Source of the DNA: Amnibacterium flavum
GTDB taxonomy: Bacteria; Actinomycetota; Actinomycetes; Actinomycetales; Microbacteriaceae
Assembly (NCBI RefSeq): GCF_003097495.1
Contig: NZ_QEOP01000002.1
Span: 1,054,001 to 1,118,000, forward strand
DNA length: 64,000 nucleotides
Reading direction: 5' to 3'
Shown here: positions 17,488-26,190 of the stretch, piece by piece
How the letters are laid out: each line of letters opens with the position of its first letter
Position numbering within the stretch: position 1 is the stretch's first letter
The notes under the pieces: model-generated
What the model was told of the DNA's origin: nothing
The model's input: only the letters and a program-made list of their open reading frames with translations
Database searches by the model: none
Program-made: the position numbers and the translations under genes

Positions 17488-17855
17488 CGCCCATTGAGCC
17501 CGTCGAAACGGAGAGACTGCGCTTCGACGAGCTCAGCGGGCGGGCAACCCCGCCCATTGAGCAAAGCGAAATGAAGGCCCCTACGCATCGCTGCGCTCAG
17601 CGGGCGGGCCGACCATTGAGCCCGTCGAGATGGAGGGCCTGCGCTTCGACAAGCTCAGCGGGCGGGCAACCCCCGCCCATTGAGCGAAGCGAAATGAAGG
17701 GGCCCACGCATCGCTGCGCTCAGCGGGCGGGCCGCCCATTGAGCCCGTCGAAATGGAGGGCCTGCGCTTCGACGGGCTCAGCGGGCGGAGCAACTCCCGC
17801 CCATTGAGCGCAGCGAAATGCAGGGCCTGCGCTTCGCTGCGCTCAGCGGGCGGCG
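17488..17855. repeat. Palindromic repeat cluster in alternating orientation
   Basis: The 373-base convergent gap between the carboxylesterase and the leftward APC permease consists almost wholly of 12 repeat units arranged as six facing pairs. Inverted units begin CGCCCATTGAGC and are followed by CCGTCGAA or an AAGCGAA variant; forward units read TTCGACGGGCTCAGCGGGCG or CGCTGCGCTCAGCGGGCGG. Starts are near 17488, 17521, 17551, 17585, 17611, 17640, 17675, 17709, 17733, 17764, 17799 and 17829. Each pair can fold into a stem, and pairs with the GACGGG core alternate with pairs with the GCTGCG core. No gene is seen here. Confidence 0.9.
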
Positions 17856-17856
17856 G

Positions 17857-19203
17857 CTACTTCTTGGCCTCTGCTCGTTTTCTGCCGTAGCGGGCGATGA
17901 GGAACAGCACCGAGCCGACCGCGACGTACGCCGCCGCGCCCAGCCAGACGACTCCGGTCTGCTGAGTGAGGAGCACGATGCTGGCGATGATGGCCAGCAC
18001 CGGGACCGCTCGCGGCACGCTGAAGTGCTTGTGATCGACCTTGTCCTTCTTGAGCACGAGCACGCTGATGTTCGCCGACACGAAGACGAGCAGCAGAAGC
18101 AGCACGGTCGTCTCGGCCAGGGTGGCGACGTCACCGACAAAGCTCAGTGCCATGGTGGCCAGCCCGACCGAGATGATCGACACCCAAGGGGTGCCGCGCT
18201 TCGCCAGAACTTTGTCGAAGACATCCGGGAGCAGGCCCGACTCGGCGAGGCCGAATCCGACGCGGCTCGCCATCACCATGAACAGGAGGGCACCGTTGGC
18301 GATCGCGACGAGGGCGATGAGTCCGAACAGCCAACTGGGCACCGCGGCCCCGCTCGCGGCGACCACATCGAGCAGCGGCCCGCTGGACTCGGCCAGGTCG
18401 GCGGGCGGCAGCACCATTACCGCGCCGAGCGCGATGGCAAGGTAGACGACGGCAGCGGTGGCGAGGGCTCCGAAGAGAGCGCGCGGGTACACCTTCGACG
18501 GGTTGCGCACCTCCTCGGCCATGTTGGCTGCCGACTCGAAGCCGAGGAACGAGAAGAACGCGACGATCGATGCGGCGAAGGCCCCCTGCAGCGGCGGCAC
18601 GTCAGCGGCGAACTCGAGCGCGCGGGCGGGGTCGCCCTGCCCGCCGCCGATGAAGATCCCGGCGCAGACGATCACGATGACGAGTCCGCTCACCTCGATG
18701 ACCGAAGCCACGAGGTTCGCGGTCAGCGACTCCCGCACGCCGCGCAGGTTGATGAGGGTCAGAGCCGCGATGAAGATCAGCGCGGCCGGGATCGCCGGCA
18801 CCGCGATGAGGGCGCTCAGGTAGTCGCCGGCGAACGCGTTCGCGAGCGACGCGGCGGTCGTGATCCCGGACGCCATCATGAGGAATCCGACGAGGAACGA
18901 GACATAGGGGATGCCGAACGCACGGTCCGCGTAACGGGCCGCCCCGCCGGCGTGCGGGTACTTGGTGATGAGCTCCGCATAGGTGCCGGCGGTCAGCAGT
19001 GCGACGACGAGCGCGATCAGCAGGGGGAGCCAGATGACGCCGCCCACGTCAACCGCCATCGTGCCGACCAGCGTGTAGATGCCGGCGCCGAGGGTGTCGC
19101 CGACGATGAACGCGAACAGCAGCGGCCCGGTGATGACCTGCTTGAGCTTGCTGCCTCTCTTCTCGGACGTCGCGGTGTCGGACGGGTTCGCGGTGTCGGT
19201 CAT
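17857..19203 (-). CDS. APC-family amino-acid permease
   Basis: A 448-residue protein with about 12 transmembrane helices. Family signs: FAFIVGDTLGAGIYTLVG in helix 1 with the GxGI-like substrate loop, TAGTYAELITKYPHAGGAARYADRAFG, FFSFLGFESAANMAEEVRNPSKVYPRAL (helix 6 region) and a Lys/Arg-rich tail. It belongs to the APC superfamily of amino acid/polyamine transporters; ligand not predictable. ATG 19203 is chosen because the sequence before it (to 19347) lies outside the conserved part and reads as low-complexity. The stop lies immediately beside the repeat cluster at 17488-17855. Confidence 0.9.
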   Translation of the reverse strand: MTDTANPSDTATSEKRGSKLKQVITGPLLFAFIVGDTLGAGIYTLVGTMAVDVGGVIWLPLLIALVVALLTAGTYAELITKYPHAGGAARYADRAFGIPYVSFLVGFLMMASGITTAASLANAFAGDYLSALIAVPAIPAALIFIAALTLINLRGVRESLTANLVASVIEVSGLVIVIVCAGIFIGGGQGDPARALEFAADVPPLQGAFAASIVAFFSFLGFESAANMAEEVRNPSKVYPRALFGALATAAVVYLAIALGAVMVLPPADLAESSGPLLDVVAASGAAVPSWLFGLIALVAIANGALLFMVMASRVGFGLAESGLLPDVFDKVLAKRGTPWVSIISVGLATMALSFVGDVATLAETTVLLLLLVFVSANISVLVLKKDKVDHKHFSVPRAVPVLAIIASIVLLTQQTGVVWLGAAAYVAVGSVLFLIARYGRKRAEAKK

Positions 19204-19344
19204 CCGCACAGTCCACCGTCTCCGTCGCGCCCGCTGCAAGGTGTTTCGGGATCTGTCAGCAAGCTCTCCCGACCGCGAAACACGCTCGAGACATGGAGGG
19301 CGGTCGAGGCTTCGGGCGGGGGATGCGAGGCGGGACGCGGGGCG

Positions 19345-19880
19345 CATTTCGCTGCGCTCAATGGGCGGGGCCGTCCGCGCTGCCGAGCCTGCCGCCGCTC
19401 ATTTCGACGGGCTCAATGGGCGGCGAGGCGCCCGCCCGCTGAGCGCAGCGAAGCGCAGGGACCTCGGCTGCGGACGCTCATTTCGCTGCGCTCATTGGGC
19501 GCGGCCGTGCGCGCTGCCGAACGTTCCGCCGCTCATTTCGACGGGCTCAATGGGCGGCTAGCTGCCCGCCCGCCCGCTGAGCCCGTCGAAGCGCAGGGAC
19601 ACTCGGCTCGGACGCTCATTTCGCTGCGCTCAATGGGCGGGGCCGTGCGCGCTGCCGAACCTCTCGCCGCTCATTTCGACGGGCTCAATGGGCGGCTAAG
19701 TGCCCGCCCGCTGAGCGCAGCGAAGCGAAGGGGCCCTCCGGCGGCCAGCGCCGCCCGCTGAGCCTGTCGAAGCGCGCCGGCCTCTGCTCCCGGCGCTCAT
19801 TTCGCTGCGCTCAATGGGCGGGGCCGCACGCACTGCCGAGCCCGTCCGCTCATTTCGCTGCGCTCAATGGGCGGGGCCTG
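19345..19880. repeat. Large palindromic repeat cluster
   Basis: Twelve units fill most of the 749-base gap between the APC permease start (19203) and the end of the kinase gene (19953). Forward units read CATTTCGCTGCGCTCAATGG or CATTTCGACGGGCTCAATGG plus GCGG; inverted units read CGCCCGCTGAGC followed by GCAGCGAAGCG or CCGTCGAAGCG. Approximate starts: 19346, 19398, 19430, 19480, 19533, 19570, 19616, 19672, 19704, 19752, 19798, 19851. Many steps are close to 50 bases and a three-unit block (forward GCTGCG, forward GACGGG, inverted) recurs three times, which points to growth by tandem duplication. The remaining 19204-19344 holds only the permease leader. Confidence 0.9.
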
Positions 19881-19952
19881 CCGCCCCCACGGGCCCGCGG
19901 GAGACGGAGTCGACCGTCGGGCACCACCAGTTGGCAGTGCCCGACGGGACCT

Positions 19953-20894
19953 CTAGCGCTGGACCTCGCCCATCGAGGTCAGCAGGTTCAGGTCGTCGCG
20001 GGTGGGGAGACCCTCCCAGTCGCCCTCGACGGTCACCGAGAACGCACCGCACTGCGACGCCGTCTGCAGCATCTGCTCCGGCGACGCCTTCGCGATCCAC
20101 TCGGCTAGATACCCCGCGGTGAACGCATCGCCGGCACCGATCGGGTCGAGCTCGTCCATCACGTACAGCGGCGCCGTGAAGCGGGTGCCGTCGATCACCG
20201 CGACCGCGCCGGCACGCCCGCGCTTGATGACGACCTGCTGCGAGCCCAGGGCTGCCAGACCCTCGGCGAGCTGCCAGTCGTCCTCGCCGTCGACGATGAG
20301 CCCCGCCTCGGAGTGCCCGGCGAAGACGATGTCCGCCCGCGCCGCGATCGAGCGCAGGACGGGTGCCGCTTCCTCGGCCGACCAGAGACCGGTGCGGTAG
20401 TTGACGTCGAACGAGACAGTCGTCCCGGCTGCGGACGCCACATCGATGGCATGCTCGACCGCCGCGCGCGCGGAGTCGCTCAGCGCGGGAGTGATGCCGG
20501 TCACGTGGAGGATCTCCGCCTGCTCGACAGCCGCGTCATCGACATCGGCGGGGGCGTATCGCGAGCCGGCGCTCGCGGCCCGGTAGTACTGCACCCGGCT
20601 CAGCCCCGCGGTGCGGCGCTCCTTGATCAGGAGTCCGGTGTTGGCGGTCCCGTCGACGATCGCATCCGTCAGGACGCCCTCACCGCGGAGAACCGAGGTG
20701 ATCAGACGACCGAACTCGTCGTCGCCGACCCGGCCCGACCACTCCGCTGCGACCCCGAGGCGAGCGAGACCGATCGCGACGTTCGCCTCGGCGCCGGCGA
20801 TGCCGAGCTTCATCAGCGGGGAATGCCGCAGGGGACCCGTCGTGGTGGACGAGATGCGCGCCATCGCCTCGCCGAGCGTGTAGACCTCAGCCAC
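19953..20894 (-). CDS. kdgK: 2-keto-3-deoxygluconate-type sugar kinase (PfkB family)
   Basis: A 313-residue ribokinase/PfkB-family kinase. Seen: N-terminal GIAGAEANVAIGLARLG substrate region, and the C-terminal signature DELDPIGAGDAFTAGYLAE with the catalytic Asp and anion hole GAGD. The Tyr-rich RVQYYRAASAGSRYAPADVD segment matches KDG kinases, which bind the carboxylate of 2-keto-3-deoxy sugar acids. It overlaps the upstream KDPG-aldolase gene by 8 bases and is last in an 11-gene leftward operon. Kinase plus aldolase form the lower Entner-Doudoroff step: phosphorylation at C6, then cleavage. The stereochemistry of the substrate (gluco, galacto or another) is open. Confidence 0.85.
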   Translation of the reverse strand: MAEVYTLGEAMARISSTTTGPLRHSPLMKLGIAGAEANVAIGLARLGVAAEWSGRVGDDEFGRLITSVLRGEGVLTDAIVDGTANTGLLIKERRTAGLSRVQYYRAASAGSRYAPADVDDAAVEQAEILHVTGITPALSDSARAAVEHAIDVASAAGTTVSFDVNYRTGLWSAEEAAPVLRSIAARADIVFAGHSEAGLIVDGEDDWQLAEGLAALGSQQVVIKRGRAGAVAVIDGTRFTAPLYVMDELDPIGAGDAFTAGYLAEWIAKASPEQMLQTASQCGAFSVTVEGDWEGLPTRDDLNLLTSMGEVQR

Positions 20895-21525
20895 GATCGG
20901 ACACCGCCTCGACAGCGCGACGTGCGCGCGCGGCGAGGGCGTCGAGCGAGCCGCCGGTGAGCGCGTCGCCGATCAGCGGCGAGCCGAGCCCCACGGCGAC
21001 GGCGCCCGCCGCCAGGTAGTCGGCGATCATGTCGAGATCGACGCCGCCCGTGGGAACGAGCGGGATGTAGTCGAGAGGTGCGAGCACGTTCTTGAGGTAG
21101 GACGGGCCGCCCATCGCGCTCGCCGGGAACACCTTCACGGCGGTCGCGCCGGCACGGTAAGCGGTGACGATCTCCGTCGGTGTGAGCGCGCCCGGGTACC
21201 ACCCCATCCCGGCGGCGATCCCGGCCTCGCCGACGAGCAGGTTCGTGTCGGGGGAGACGAGGAACTCCGCCCCCGCCGCCTTCGCCTGCTCAACATGCTC
21301 GACCGTGAGGACGGTTCCGACCCCGACGAGCACCTCCGGACGGGAGGCGAGCGCGGTGATGGCGTCCTGCCACCCCGGGGTGTTCGTCGTGATCTCGAGA
21401 CAGCGCACGCCGTTCTCGATGAGGGTCTCGGCCACCGGGATCACTCGGTCTTCGCGGCCACCCCGGAGGATCGCGATGATCGGACTCTCCTGGAGGACGG
21501 TGGGCAGCAGGGCCGACCTGTTCAT
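20887..21525 (-). CDS. eda: KDPG/KHG-type aldolase
   Basis: A 212-residue class I aldolase of the 2-dehydro-3-deoxyphosphogluconate/4-hydroxy-2-oxoglutarate family. Seen: PIIAILRG start strand, the Glu in RCLEITTNTPG, GVGTVL, FLVSPDTN, and the Schiff-base Lys in ATAVKVFPAS followed by LVPTGGVD phosphate-binding loop. It cleaves 2-keto-3-deoxy-6-phosphonates into pyruvate and an aldehyde. It overlaps the aminotransferase gene by 4 bases (ATGA) and the kinase by 8, so these three are tightly coupled. The family also accepts 4-hydroxy-2-keto acids, which matters for guessing the operon's substrate. Confidence 0.9.
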   Translation of the reverse strand: MNRSALLPTVLQESPIIAILRGGREDRVIPVAETLIENGVRCLEITTNTPGWQDAITALASRPEVLVGVGTVLTVEHVEQAKAAGAEFLVSPDTNLLVGEAGIAAGMGWYPGALTPTEIVTAYRAGATAVKVFPASAMGGPSYLKNVLAPLDYIPLVPTGGVDLDMIADYLAAGAVAVGLGSPLIGDALTGGSLDALAARARRAVEAVSDRG

Positions 21526-22667
21526 CGCATGGCTCCGATCCGCTCGATGCCGCGAGCGATGTCATCGCTGTCGGCTGCCAGAGAGAGTCTGGCCCACCCT
21601 TCGCCGCCGGCTCCGAACGCGGTGCCCGGCGCGATGGCCACCTGGTGCTCCTGCAACAACCGCACAGCCCAATCCTCCACGCTTCCTCCGGTCCGATCCG
21701 ACACGTCGATCCAGATGTAGAACGCACCCCGCGGCTCGACGAAGGGGATGCCGACCTCGGTGAGCTTCTCCATGGCGAGCACACGTCGCGATGCGTAGGT
21801 GTCGCGCATGAACGCGACCTGATCCTGGGGGCCGGTGAGCGCCGCGATCGCCGCGGCCTGGGCCGGGGCGTTCACACAGGCGACCATGGGCTCCTGCAGC
21901 TTCGCGGCGGTGGCGGCGACCCCGGGAGGCGTGACGAGGTATCCGACGCGCACACCGGTCATCGCGTAGGTCTTGGAGAAGGAGAACGCCGAGAGCACGA
22001 CGCCCTTCTCATCGAACCGGGCGGGGGACACGTGCTCGACCCCGTAGGTGAGCGCGTCGTAGCACTCGTCGGAGAGCAGCCAGATGTCGTTGCGCTCGGC
22101 GAAGCGCACGAGCTCCTCGATGACCTCTCCGGGGATGACCGTGCCGAGCGGGTTCGAGGGAGAGTTGACGAGCAGCACCCGGGTGCGCGGGGTGATGAGT
22201 TCCTGCAGCTCGGCGATGTCGGGGATGAACCCGCGCTCGGGCTTCAGCGCGTAGCGGACGGGAGTGGCCTGCAGCAGGCCGACGGCCATGGCGTAGTTCG
22301 GCCAGCCGGGATCGGGGATGAGAACCTCGTCGCCGGCCGCGATCGTCATCGACAGCGCGAGGTGCAGCGCTTGGGCTCCTCCGGCACTGACCACGATCTG
22401 GCTGGGGGACGCGTGGATGCCGTTCTGCTCGCGAACCTTCACGCTCAGCGCCTCGAGAAGTTCGGGCACCCCGGCGTTCGGCACGTAGTGCGTGTCGCCC
22501 GTCTCATAGGCGTTCTCGGCCGCGCGGAGCACATGCTCCGGGGGTACGAAGCTCGGTTCGCCCACGTGCATGCCGATGAACGGTTTGCCGGACGCCCAGG
22601 CGGCGTCCATGACACGTCGGATGCCCGATCGGGGCATGCGGTCGGCGGCGGGAGTGACGAGAGGCAT
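21522..22667 (-). CDS. Class I/II PLP-dependent aminotransferase
   Basis: A 381-residue fold-type I aminotransferase of the AspC-like group. Seen: HVGEPSFVPPEHVLRA, THYVPNAGVPELLEAL, SAGGAQALHLALS (PLP phosphate), NSPSNPLGTVIPGEV, DECYDAL (Asp to pyridine N), the Schiff-base Lys in SAFSFSKTYAMTGVRVGY, and RGAFYIWIDVS with Arg for the substrate carboxylate. It swaps amino and keto groups of a 2-amino acid. Placed directly before a KDPG-type aldolase and KDG kinase and after an M20 deacylase and importer, it probably makes the 2-keto acid that those enzymes use. The ribosome site AGGAGC precedes the ATG. No dehydratase gene is present, as would be expected in a normal sugar-acid pathway. Confidence 0.9.
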   Translation of the reverse strand: MPLVTPAADRMPRSGIRRVMDAAWASGKPFIGMHVGEPSFVPPEHVLRAAENAYETGDTHYVPNAGVPELLEALSVKVREQNGIHASPSQIVVSAGGAQALHLALSMTIAAGDEVLIPDPGWPNYAMAVGLLQATPVRYALKPERGFIPDIAELQELITPRTRVLLVNSPSNPLGTVIPGEVIEELVRFAERNDIWLLSDECYDALTYGVEHVSPARFDEKGVVLSAFSFSKTYAMTGVRVGYLVTPPGVAATAAKLQEPMVACVNAPAQAAAIAALTGPQDQVAFMRDTYASRRVLAMEKLTEVGIPFVEPRGAFYIWIDVSDRTGGSVEDWAVRLLQEHQVAIAPGTAFGAGGEGWARLSLAADSDDIARGIERIGAMR

Positions 22668-22745
22668 GGTGGTGCTGGTGCTCCTAGCGGTGGTTCAGGT
22701 GGTGGTGCGGATCAGGTGCGGGTGGTGCCGGTCGGATGGCGCGGG

Positions 22746-23666
22746 TCAGCGGGTGAGGGACAGCAGTCGGGCGACGGTCCCGCCGAGCACGTCGTCGCGT
22801 TCGGACGGGAAGAGGTCGGGGAGGGCGATGTCGACCACACCCGCCGTCGCGTCGTACCCGGGCTGCCGATCGATCCATGGGGAGTCGGACCCCCACATGG
22901 TGCGATCGGTGCCGAAGGCGGCGACGAGGCGACGCCCCGGAACCGCGAGGTCGGCGTAGGGGTACGGATCGGCCGACAGGGCGTAGTGGCCCGAGAACAT
23001 CAGGTGGAACCGCGGGTGGCGCGCCAACGCCTCGACCCGCCGCAGTTCGGACTCGGGGAAGGGGTCGACGAATCGGGGGCGGGCGAACTCGTCGACGCCC
23101 ATGTCGTGGGGGGCGAAGCCGAAGTGGTTGAGGACGACAGCGAGTCCGGGCAGCTCGCGGCCGACTTCGTCGAGCAGTCCGGTCTGATCGGGGCCGACGT
23201 AACTCCACAGGGCGACGCCGTCCTGCTCGAGACGAGCGAGCACCGGCCACATGGGGGAGTCGCGGATCGGAGCGCCCGGGTCACCGAGCCACATGGTGCG
23301 GAGTGCGCGGAACGGGAAGCCGACCCGGCGTCCGAGGTACGCCTCCACGGGATCGACGCCGATGCGCCCCTGTTCGGCGGGTGAGGCGACCGCGACCGCG
23401 GAGAACGACGCCGGCAGCGCGGCGAGGCTCGCGGCGACGTAGTCGTCGTGCGCATCGAGGGGGACGAGGACGGCGCCGTCGATGCCGGCGGCCGCGAGTC
23501 GTCCGAGGTAGTCGGCGAGCGGGGCGGTCCGGTCGGCGGGAGCGAGCTCGTCAACCCCGCGCGGCGACTCCGCGGCGGGCAGGAAGACGTGCGCGTGCGC
23601 GTCGATCCGGAGCGGCGCCTCGTCCCTCGCGTCGCTCGTTGCAGTGGTGTCCGCCGTCACCGTCAC
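22746..23666 (-). CDS. Amidohydrolase family 2 (TIM-barrel) protein
   Basis: A 306-residue metal-dependent hydrolase. The N-terminal metal motif is RIDAHAHVF at about residues 19-27; FSGHY and WGSDSPWID supply later metal ligands, as in the amidohydrolase_2 family (lactonases, decarboxylases, PDC hydrolases). The start is the GTG at 23666, which overlaps the permease stop by four bases (GTGA); the frame stays open far upstream but that is the shadow of the permease. In this operon a lactonase for a sugar-acid lactone, or a cyclic amide hydrolase, would fit; decarboxylation is also possible. The natural reaction cannot be told from sequence. Confidence 0.85.
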   Translation of the reverse strand: MTVTADTTATSDARDEAPLRIDAHAHVFLPAAESPRGVDELAPADRTAPLADYLGRLAAAGIDGAVLVPLDAHDDYVAASLAALPASFSAVAVASPAEQGRIGVDPVEAYLGRRVGFPFRALRTMWLGDPGAPIRDSPMWPVLARLEQDGVALWSYVGPDQTGLLDEVGRELPGLAVVLNHFGFAPHDMGVDEFARPRFVDPFPESELRRVEALARHPRFHLMFSGHYALSADPYPYADLAVPGRRLVAAFGTDRTMWGSDSPWIDRQPGYDATAGVVDIALPDLFPSERDDVLGGTVARLLSLTR

Positions 23667-24658
23667 CGCCGCCGCTTCGCGACGAAGACCGCCACCGCGG
23701 CGATGATGATGACGCCGCGGATCAGATCGGTGATGGTCGAGGGGAACTGCAGCAGCGTGATCGAGTTGGTGATCAGCGACAGCAGCGCGACGCCGCCCAT
23801 CGTTCCGAGCAGTGTGCCGCGACCGCCGAGCAGCGAGGTGCCGCCGATGACGACGACCGTGATGGCGGACAGCTCGAGGCCGTCGCCGGCCGTGGGGGAG
23901 CCGATCGACGAGCGCGCGGCGAGCAGGATCCCCGCGACTGCGGCGAGAAGTCCGGAGGTGACGTAGACCCAGATGAGAACCCGGTTCGTGCTGATACCCG
24001 CAGCGCGGGCCGAGTGCAGGTCGCCGCCGACCGCGAAGACCTGCTTGCCCCAGACGGTGCGGTTCAGCAGGAACCAGATGATGGCGATCGCGAGTGCGAG
24101 CACGACGAAGGAGAGCGGGATGGGGCCGAGCTTGCCGAAGGCGAACTCGGTCAGCGCCGAGGTGACCTGGCCGGCGGGCGTGCTGCTGATCCAGAGTGCC
24201 GCACCGCTGACGAGGTAGAGCATGCCGAGCGTGACGATGAACGGCGGCATGTTCAGCTTGGTGACGAGCAGCCCGTTGATGGTGCCGAGGAGGGCTCCTA
24301 GCGCGAGCATTCCGAGGATGACGGGGAAGGTGCGGATCGGGTAGCCGTCGATCAGCACCGCGGTCAGCAGGGTCGTGATGGTGACCATCGAGCCGACCGA
24401 CAGGTCGATCCCGCCCGACAGGATGACGGTGTGCTGCCCGAGCGCGACGAGTCCGAGGACGACGGCCGAGGTGAGGAGTGCGGCGATGTTGCCGGTGCTC
24501 CAGAAGGCGCCGCCGCGCATGACCGACAGCACGACGATGAGGACGGCGACGATCACCCAGACGGCTGCGCCGCGGCGGACCGCGGTGGCGACCCAGTCGC
24601 GGACGGTGCGTCCGGCGCTCGGTGCGGGTGCGGGCGAGGGGGCGAGGGTTGCGGTCAT
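23663..24658 (-). CDS. RbsC-type ABC transporter permease (second)
   Basis: A 331-residue permease of the branched-chain/ribose type with about 9-10 transmembrane helices. Seen: GQHTVILSGGIDLSVGSMV, the family signature in helix 2-3, PPFIVTLGMLYLVSG, WGKQVFAVGGDLHSARAAGI (coupling loop contacting the ATPase) and VVVIGGTSLLGGRGTLLGTM. A 25-residue Pro/Ala-rich head precedes the first helix. Its ATG overlaps the ATPase stop (ATGA). A different permease of the same family lies in this operon (27387-28418), so the importer is probably a heterodimer, which is not the usual ribose-type homodimer. Confidence 0.92.
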   Translation of the reverse strand: MTATLAPSPAPAPSAGRTVRDWVATAVRRGAAVWVIVAVLIVVLSVMRGGAFWSTGNIAALLTSAVVLGLVALGQHTVILSGGIDLSVGSMVTITTLLTAVLIDGYPIRTFPVILGMLALGALLGTINGLLVTKLNMPPFIVTLGMLYLVSGAALWISSTPAGQVTSALTEFAFGKLGPIPLSFVVLALAIAIIWFLLNRTVWGKQVFAVGGDLHSARAAGISTNRVLIWVYVTSGLLAAVAGILLAARSSIGSPTAGDGLELSAITVVVIGGTSLLGGRGTLLGTMGGVALLSLITNSITLLQFPSTITDLIRGVIIIAAVAVFVAKRRR

Positions 24659-26151
24659 GATTCGGTTCCCAACGCAAGGTGCATGATCTTCTCCGAGCTC
24701 TCCGGATCGCGGGCGACCTCGCCGACGACCGCTCCGTCGCGGAAGACGAGGACTCGGTGGGAGAGTCCGATCACCTCGGGCAGCTCGCTCGAGGCGACGA
24801 GGATCGCCATCCCCTGGGCGGCGAGCTCGGTGATGATGCGGTAGATCTCGCTCTTCGCGCCGACGTCGACGCCGCGCGTCGGTTCGTCGAGCAGCAGCAC
24901 CCGCGGCCCGACGCGCAGCCACTTGGCGATGACGATCTTCTGCTGGTTCCCGCCCGACAGCTGCTTCGCGAGCTGCGCTCCGCTCGATGAGCGGATGCCG
25001 AGACGGTCGCGCTCCTCGGCATAGGCGGCCGCTTCTCTGGCTCCGCTGATCCAACCGGCGGTGCTGATCGAGCCGAGGGCGGTGAGGGTGGTGTTCTGGC
25101 CGACGGGCAGCTCGAGCACGAGGCCGTCGCGTTTGCGCTCTTCGGGCACGAGGACGACGCCGGCGCCGATGGTCGCACCGAGGGAGGCGCGGAGGGGGCG
25201 ACCTCCGACGGAGACGCGGCCGTCACCGCGCTGGCGCACGCCGGCGAGGGTCTTGAGCAGTCGGGATCGGCCGGATCCGACGAGTCCGGCGAGACCGACG
25301 ATCTCGCCTGCGCGGAGTTCGAGGCTGACCGGCACGCAGTCCGCGCCGCGCGGCACGACGCCTTCGACCGAGAGGACGACCTCGTCCCTCCGGTCGGCAG
25401 GGTCGGGGAACACGGAGTCGACCTGGCGGCCGACCATCTCGCGCACGATCCGCTCCATCGGGTACTCGCTCGCGGGACCGGTGGAGACGAAGCGGCCGTC
25501 GCGCAGGATCGTGACGTCGTCGGCGAGGTCGCGGACCTCGTCGAGGAGGTGGGTGATGTAGACGACGGCGGTGCCCTCGGCGACGATCGAGCGCACCACG
25601 GTGTGGAGCGCCTCGAGCTTGTCGCCCGACAGCACGGCCGACGGCTCGTCGAGGATGAGCACATTGCTCTTCGAGACCAGCGCTCGGGCGATCTCGACGA
25701 GCTGCTGGTTCGCGAGCGACAGGTCGCCCGCGATGGTGTTCAGGTCGAGCCCGCCGAGCGTCACACGCTCGAGGGCCCGCCGGGCGTGCTCCCGCTGCTC
25801 CCGCAACCGGAGCACGCCACGGCGTGCGGACTCGTGTCCCAGCATCACATTGTCGAGCACGCTCATCTCGGGGAGCACGGTGAGCTCCTGGTAGACGGGC
25901 GTGACACCGACCGCGAGCGCGTCGCGGGGGCTGCCGAAGCTCATCTCCTCGTCGCCGACGATGACGGCACCGCTGTCGGGTGCCTGGTCGCCGGTGAGGA
26001 TCTTGATAAGGGTCGACTTGCCCGCGCCGTTCTCTCCGAGGAGCGCGTGGACGCGTCCCGGAGCGCACGCGAAGGTGACGTTCTCGAGGGCCCGGACACC
26101 CGGGAAGGACTTCGTCACTTCCCGGGCGCCGAGGGCGATGGTGGGGGCCAT
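24655..26151 (-). CDS. RbsA/MglA-type ABC transporter, duplicated ATPase
   Basis: A 498-residue tandem ABC ATPase. First half: Walker A GENGAGKST at 39-47, LSLANQQLVEIARAL signature, Walker B VLILDEPSAVLS, with THLLDE. Second half: degenerate P-loop GLVGSGRSRLL, signature LSGGNQQKIVIAKWL, Walker B VLLLDEPTRGVDVG. This pattern (first signature altered, second P-loop degenerate) is normal for the sugar-type RbsA family. It sits 39 bases after the binding-protein gene and overlaps the permease gene. The Walker B Ser-Ala-Val-Leu-Ser substitution of the usual D-loop is family-like, not a defect. Confidence 0.93.
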   Translation of the reverse strand: MAPTIALGAREVTKSFPGVRALENVTFACAPGRVHALLGENGAGKSTLIKILTGDQAPDSGAVIVGDEEMSFGSPRDALAVGVTPVYQELTVLPEMSVLDNVMLGHESARRGVLRLREQREHARRALERVTLGGLDLNTIAGDLSLANQQLVEIARALVSKSNVLILDEPSAVLSGDKLEALHTVVRSIVAEGTAVVYITHLLDEVRDLADDVTILRDGRFVSTGPASEYPMERIVREMVGRQVDSVFPDPADRRDEVVLSVEGVVPRGADCVPVSLELRAGEIVGLAGLVGSGRSRLLKTLAGVRQRGDGRVSVGGRPLRASLGATIGAGVVLVPEERKRDGLVLELPVGQNTTLTALGSISTAGWISGAREAAAYAEERDRLGIRSSSGAQLAKQLSGGNQQKIVIAKWLRVGPRVLLLDEPTRGVDVGAKSEIYRIITELAAQGMAILVASSELPEVIGLSHRVLVFRDGAVVGEVARDPESSEKIMHLALGTES

Positions 26152-26190
26152 GAGCCTTTTCCTTCTACTGCTCGATCAGGGTCGAGGTGA

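Noticed and set aside
17818-19761. 647-residue rightward frame through the APC permease and the repeat cluster
   Set aside because: Antisense to the permease and then translated palindromic repeats; no real protein pattern.
19345-19880. CRISPR array
   Set aside because: Units occur in both orientations, have palindromic design and variable gaps, and there are no cas genes in the window.
23667-24677. N-terminal extension of the amidohydrolase frame
   Set aside because: Shadow of the RbsC-type permease; the GTG at 23666 with GTGA overlap is the plausible start.
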